Source of the DNA: Bactericera cockerelli
Taxonomy: Eukaryota > Arthropoda > Insecta > Hemiptera > Triozidae
DNA: 64,000 nucleotides
Direction of reading: 5' to 3'
Assembly: GCA_024516035.1 (NCBI GenBank)
Contig: CM044959.1
Coordinates: forward strand, 25,361,644-25,425,643
Both the position numbers and the translations under genes were made by a program. Under the pieces are notes generated by a model. That model worked only from the letters and a program-made list of their open reading frames with translations, was not told the DNA's origin and made no database searches. Positions 59,220 to 64,000 of this stretch are shown here, in pieces; the first letter of the stretch is position 1, and each line of letters opens with the position of its first letter.

Positions 59220-61180
59220 CACTGTTTCTTTCTCTCATATAGCAGTCAATTTCCTCTCATGCCGTTTTCGACTTGTCCCTGAAAATTTATTTTTATGAAC
59301 ATGCCTGTGTGTGTGTGTGAGACAGAGAGAGAAAGAGAAAGAGAAAGAGAAAGAAAAAGAAAAAGAGAGAGCGAGCACTGTGTGAGCACCTGTAAGCACT
59401 CTGTGTACTGCATAGGGTTGAGTTACGGGTTGGGTTGCATAAGTCTTTAAAAAGATCCAAAACTACGAAAACCCACCCACCGCTCAACTCAATAAAATAT
59501 TCTAGACACTCAATCTCAAGTGATGTTGACAGATTGACCTCAAACCATCGACTGCTTACTCGCGCTAATTAAAAAGAGAACAAATAAATAAATTTTCATA
59601 AGTTGAAACTTTTTCTTCCTTTTAATTAAAAGTGCTGTTGGAGGAAGACATTTGTTTTTACGATTTCGCAAACAGCACAATTTACACTCGCCTAATTATA
59701 TGTTTTGTGGTGGAGTGCAAGTGTTGGGGGAATTGTAAATATTACTTGCATTTTTATGTACGAAGATTTCTAATTCCACTTGAAAGCTCTTGCCAAGATT
59801 TTCGTTTCAGTGTAAAACGAGCGCAAAGGTTTCTAAGTAATTTCAATTTGAAACGAGCAGGTACGGGAGATTCCAATTATAAAGCGGCAATGTTTATGTT
59901 TCTGAGAAGGGAAATAATGAATTTCAGAAAAGAAGGTTTTAATTTTATTATTTTAGAACAAAGAGCGTTTTCCTGTATTTTGTAGGAGCAATTAGAATGT
60001 ACTATCTGGTTTAATTCCAATGCATTTTAACGGATATCAAAGTAATAATTTTGCTTTTGCCTGGTAGCATAAACATTGAACATGATTATTAGACAAGACA
60101 AGTTATGTTGATGTAGATAAGATTTCCAAGCAATTCGAAAACTAGCTCTACACTGAATATCTAACCTCTTTTGATAGTTATTGTTAGATTTAAACAGTAT
60201 ACCTAGTATTGGAAGTCCCAAAATTAATCAGTTTTAGAAGTTTAGAAGACTGTTCTTATAATTATGTACGTTATCCAGAGGTAACTTCGGTTTTCAGCTG
60301 AAAATCATTGTGCTGTAAACTGTCGCAAAGATTTTCTTGTTCAAATCCTTCCAGGTTCAGCATTACCTACCTCTATAGGTAATGTATATTACTCTAGATT
60401 AAGGTACATTTAAAAACAAGTAAATGACGTAAGTATATATTTATAATCTAAAAAATAAGTAGTACACGGTGCATTAATAAAAAGCAAAGCTGCCTGAAAA
60501 CCTCTGTCTCTTCGAAGAACAGAAAACTTCTTTTTTTTGTCTCAAACTGAAAATTCTAGGGAAATTAAAAACTTGTGAGGCACAAAGTACGGGGGATTAA
60601 TCTTAATTAAAATAAAAATGAGAAGAAGGGAGATGAAAAAAATTCATCTATTTTTGAGAGATTTAGGATTTTTCTTCTGTGCGGTTTTCGCGGCATTAGA
60701 TTTTCTCTCTTGATGCGTTGAGATAGGAAAATAAAAGATGAGAAAAAATTGAGGAGGAATTAAGGAAGAGAAAAGAGACGACAATTTTACTCTTTACCGA
60801 GAAAAAAAAACATTTACAAGATAGAGATCTATCCCTTCTTATTCCTCTCTGTATCCCTGTTTCTCTGTGAAGGGAGGAAGATCCAAGTTGTTATTAGAGT
60901 TGTATCTCTCTCAGGGTTAATGAACAGACCTGTCTTCTGTTTTCCAAGACAAATTTCTTCGTTTATATCAAGATTCTTAGGCAGTACCAGGTATGCTCCT
61001 AACATAAAATCTTGAAACGCACATGAGTTGTAGAAATCCTCTGTCTAGTTATTTTATTGATTTCATTTTTTATAACTTTATTATTTTGTTATAAAACTTC
61101 AGAAATTACAACTCATTAATTAAAATAATTTATTTTTTCGGTACAGATTTTAGCTATGCATATTATTATTATTACTACTA

Positions 61181-61392
61181 CGTGCACTGGTAGTCAAGTG
61201 GTTAACGCGCTACTCTGGACTCCAGGTAGCGTAGGGATCCGTTGGTTCGAATCCCACCCAGTCCACGAATTTTTCCTCATTAATTTGAGTTTGTGACCAC
61301 ATAATAATAAGACTTTGAGGGTTAAGTGGTAGAAAATGCTTTGACCATTAACCTCGCCTGGTGGTTCCACTAAAGAATATTATTATTATTAT
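61181..61392 (+). mobile_element. tRNA-headed SINE (GTGCACTGGTAGTCAAGTGG family), best copy
   Basis: A-box region TAGTCAAGTGGTTAACGC, B-box GGTTCGAATCCCACCC, then ATTTTTCCTCATTAATTTGA, CATAATAATAAGACTTTGAG and CCTCGCCTGGTGGTTCCACT, ending in an ATT/TTA-rich tail. A separate tail-only fragment lies at 61764-61848. Confidence 0.87.
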
Positions 61393-61484
61393 AAGAAATA
61401 CCCGACTACGCAAATATTTTTTTAGCCAGAGATAAACAAATTGTAGATATATTCAAAATAATACACAACTACGGCTGTCTACCT

Positions 61485-61760
61485 TTGGTTTTGACGAAAT
61501 TTTGTACACATATAGGAGACATTCTGTAGATGGTCCCATTTTAAATTTATCGAATTCATACCAGCGGTTCTGGGTGAAAGAGACCATGCGCCTGACCACT
61601 AACTTTTTATTTAAACGCTTATATCTCGTGAACGGTAACCCGATTTTAATGAAATTTTGAATGTGTGTACTGTGTATATTCGTATTTTACATAGTGCAAT
61701 TGAAATTATTCTTAATAAAATATGATTTAGCTCTGATATTAAAGAAAATGTTAAAAAATA
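61485..61760 (-). repeat. Dispersed repeat R1, partial inverted copy
   Basis: Reverse complement of the 3' half of copy A: GACCATGCGCCTGACCACTA and TTATATCTCGTGAACGGTAA are present in inverse order. It is closer to copy A than to copy B. Confidence 0.8.
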
Positions 61761-62589
61761 AGGCCTACGACTCTGAGGGTTAGGTGGTAGAAAATGCTTT
61801 GAGCATTAACCTCGCCTGCTGGTTACCTTCCAATAAAAAGTATATTTATTATTACGATAAAAGAACCTCTTTTATCAATATGTAGATTCAAAGCAAAGTA
61901 AACTGAAGAATAATAAATTTGAAAATAATTGATTTTTTCGTAAATCTTAACGCTAAGTAGGTACATTTAAAGTTTTACATGAGCTCTCCGTGAATATATG
62001 AAATAAGACGTACAGTAAGAAATGGCGATAGCTCTTAGCCAAGCAATGCTGTTGATATTCCTTGGCAACAGGCAAACCTTCCTGTGTAATAATCCTGCTT
62101 GAGACAAGCGCCCCCGCAGCCAAGCAATCTCCAATCTAATCAATCTAATGTGTCACTAATCCAATGTAATCCCAGGACCCACGACTCTCACTGAATATTG
62201 AATGACCCAGCTCCTAGGCTGTCTGAGAGTGACGCACTTGACATATTGTAGGTCTCTTCTCTGTAAATAAATCATCAAATTCAATTTGGTGCAAAGTTCA
62301 CAACACTCTGTTCTTATTTGTCTTCTTCTAAAATGTTTGTTACTTGTAGCTTTCCATGCCTTACATGAGTCATGAGTATCGCGACTCATCAGTGAGAATA
62401 TAACAAGGGAAAAATAATGTTCGTTAGGTATCTATTAGTTGTAGGGTTTACCAGATAGGTATAAATCCCTAGTCCCCGCAGGATTATTGACATGATCTAA
62501 CGTCTTGAATTCGATTCCATCATTGGTAGAAATGGAAATTCTCGCTGCTTCATTTTAGTCCTAGAAAATAGAAATTGCTCAACAATGTG

Positions 62590-62635
62590 TGTACAAATGT
62601 GTAAAGTAAGAGTTGATGTTGTAGAACTTGGACTT

Positions 62636-62667
<32 letters not shown>

Positions 62668-63775
62668 CATTTTACTTTGGTTATTATCTAAATCACCTCC
62701 CTAAATTTTATAGATTAATCTCATTTATTTATTTATTATGTTATCTTTTTAGAAATGCTATAATTTTCAACCAATTTTGGTTTGTCAATAATAATATCAC
62801 ATTTACAAAATTCCTTTTTTTTGTATAGTTGAGGGGCAAGGACTTCGATTGTTATAGACCTTTCTTTAAATAAATTTTCATAAAAAAAAAAAATATGTTT
62901 GCTCATAGTGTGATGGCATGTACAAATGTGTAAAGTAAGAGTCGATGTTGTAGAACTTGGACTTTCAAATCTAAAATATGTTTTTTTTTTACTTTTTCAT
63001 TGTTCATTGGTTGTTATCACCTCTCTAAATTTTATAGATTAATCTCATTTATTTAAATATTATGTTATTTATGTTATCTTTTTAGAAATGCTATAATTTT
63101 CAACCAATTTTGGTTTGTCAATAATAATATCACATTTACAAAATTCCTTTTTTTATTTCGTTAGAGGGGCAAGGACTTCGATTGTTATAGACCTCTCTTT
63201 AAATAAATGTTCTTAAAAAAAATATGTTTACCCATAGTGTGATGGCATGTGTAAAGTAAGAGTTGATATTGTAGAACTTGGACTTTCAAATATAAAATAT
63301 GTTTTTTTTTTTATTTTACTTTTTCATTGTACTTTGGTTATTATCACCTCCCTAAATTTTATAGATTAATCTCATTTATTTATTTACTATGTAATTTATG
63401 TTATCTTTTTAGAAATGCTATAATTTTCAACCAATTTTGGTTTGTCAATAATAATATCACATTTACAAAATTCCTTTTTTTTTATATAGTTAGAGGGGCA
63501 AGGACTTCGATTGTTATAGACCTCTCTTTAAATAAATTATTATTATACAATTCTTTATTAGATACAAAAGGACATTATGTACATACAAATAATAATTTTA
63601 ACAGTGAAAAAATGAAAAAAAAAAACAATATATACAATAAAAATGAAAAATAATAGAAAATATTTGAAAACATATGTCCTAACTAAAGGGCAGGGTTATT
63701 GCCTATGGCAATCTCTTGTTCATAACTAAAAAAATATGTTTACTCATAGTGTGATGGCGGTGTTTTCTGTTGCAG
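62590..63775 (+). repeat. Roughly 325-bp unit in three tandem copies ending at the exon f acceptor
   Basis: GTAGAACTTGGACTTTCAA, AGAAATGCTATAATTTTCAA, TTGGTTTGTCAATAATAATA and GGGGCAAGGACTTCGATTGT recur in order three times. The unit's end CATAGTGTGATGGC occurs at 62904, 63233 and 63745. The last occurrence leads straight into TGTTGCAG and exon f. The third copy is interrupted at about 63541-63716 by an insertion. Confidence 0.93.
63541..63716. mobile_element. Insertion in the third intron repeat copy
   Basis: About 180 bp absent from the first two repeat copies. It contains TCTTTATTAGATACAAAAGG and ends TTGCCTATGGCAATCTCTT, as at 40497. It is probably a retroelement 3' end on the minus strand. 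The target duplication is unclear. Confidence 0.6.
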
Positions 63776-63913
63776 TGGTGGTTCCCGAGGGGTTCATCCA
63801 GGACATGGACGAGGAAGAGAACTACATCCCTGTGGAGGAGAACACCAAGGAGGATCCACTCCAGAGGGACGAGTTCCACATCCGCAACGAGCACATGCAT
63901 AAGAAATACACAG
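63776..63913 (+). CDS. Ddr: Discoidin domain receptor, internal exon f (extracellular juxtamembrane)
   Basis: Two bases complete a Val codon; 45 residues and one base follow. The sequence runs VVPEGFIQDMDEEENYIP, VEENTKEDPLQRDEF and HIRNEHMHKKYT. It is acidic and lacks a hydrophobic helix, as expected of the variable segment between the DS-like domain and the transmembrane helix. Sequence similarity alone would not identify it. The assignment rests on phase (1 in, 1 out), G/C-rich third positions, an open frame, a good acceptor (TGTTGCAG) and position. The first donor is GTAATA at 63914. Two more copies of the exon end plus donor follow, so the true 3' border is uncertain. Confidence 0.82.
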
Positions 63914-64000
63914 GTAATAATACATGCATAAGAAATACACAGGTAATATACATGCATAAGAAATACACAGGTAATATATGTACATGCATAAGAAATACAC
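63889..64000 (+). repeat. Tandem copies of the exon f 3' end with splice donor
   Basis: ACATGCATAAGAAATACACA followed by GGTAATA occurs with donors at 63914, 63943 and 63971. A fourth copy runs to the window end. Spacings are 29 and 28 bp. The first copy is coding (exon f end); the others lie in the intron or extend the exon. Confidence 0.93.

Larger units (their letters stand above)
50371..63775 (+). other. Intron 5 of the visible part (13.4 kb)
   Basis: From GTGAGT to TGTTGCAG. Outside the listed items I see nothing recognisable in 50400-52220, 52380-52860, 53020-55450, 58980-59150, 59390-61170 and 61860-62580. The open frame of 117 codons at 59632-59985 has no known motif or codon bias. 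Confidence 0.85.

Noticed and set aside
59632..59985. 117-codon plus-strand frame
   Set aside because: No recognisable motif, AT-rich third positions like the surrounding intron, and no paired splice sites that would join it to the receptor in phase.

Overview
This window is eukaryotic, intron-rich and AT-rich. It reads as arthropod DNA, most likely an insect and possibly a hemipteran; that placement is a low-confidence inference from gene content and repeat style. The only host gene I can support is a discoidin domain receptor (DDR, a collagen-binding receptor tyrosine kinase) on the + strand. Six consecutive internal exons are present: 3957-4188, 30358-30505, 39350-39550, 47818-47954, 50163-50370 and 63776-63913. 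Each has AG/GT borders. The intron phases chain without conflict (0, 1, 1, 0, 1), giving 1,064 nt and about 354 residues. They cover the second half of the discoidin (DS) domain, the DS-like domain and the start of the extracellular juxtamembrane segment. The signal peptide and first half of the DS domain lie upstream of the window. The transmembrane helix and kinase lie downstream.

Everything else is intron, about 98% of the window, and it is packed with mobile elements and tandem repeats. The first visible intron (26.2 kb) holds a Tourist-like MITE family, a piggyBac-like MITE with its empty site preserved beside it, and many tRNA-headed SINEs. It also holds a 5S-rRNA-headed SINE, a decayed THAP-domain DDE transposase, a 1.8 kb purine satellite followed at once by a 0.7 kb pyrimidine tract, two minisatellites and an 884 bp hAT element with a perfect 8-bp target duplication.

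Intron 2 (8.8 kb) carries a LINE 3' end, GA-rich arrays and a 265-bp tandem duplication. Intron 3 (8.3 kb) carries a fold-back MITE, SINE pieces and another GA array. Intron 4 (2.2 kb) has a duplicated splice-acceptor tract split by an insertion. Intron 5 (13.4 kb) contains two abutting long palindromes (55.8-59.0 kb), the first with a 5S-SINE at its centre. It also contains a roughly 325-bp unit repeated three times just before the last exon. The last exon is followed by tandem copies of its own 3' end, each carrying a splice donor.

I found no operon, defence system, CRISPR array or clearly new multigene system. The unusual content is structural: palindromes, chimeric SINE families, nested elements and tandem splice sites inside a large receptor gene. 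Almost all long open frames away from the exons are artefacts of GA/CT repeats or of transposon and SINE sequence.
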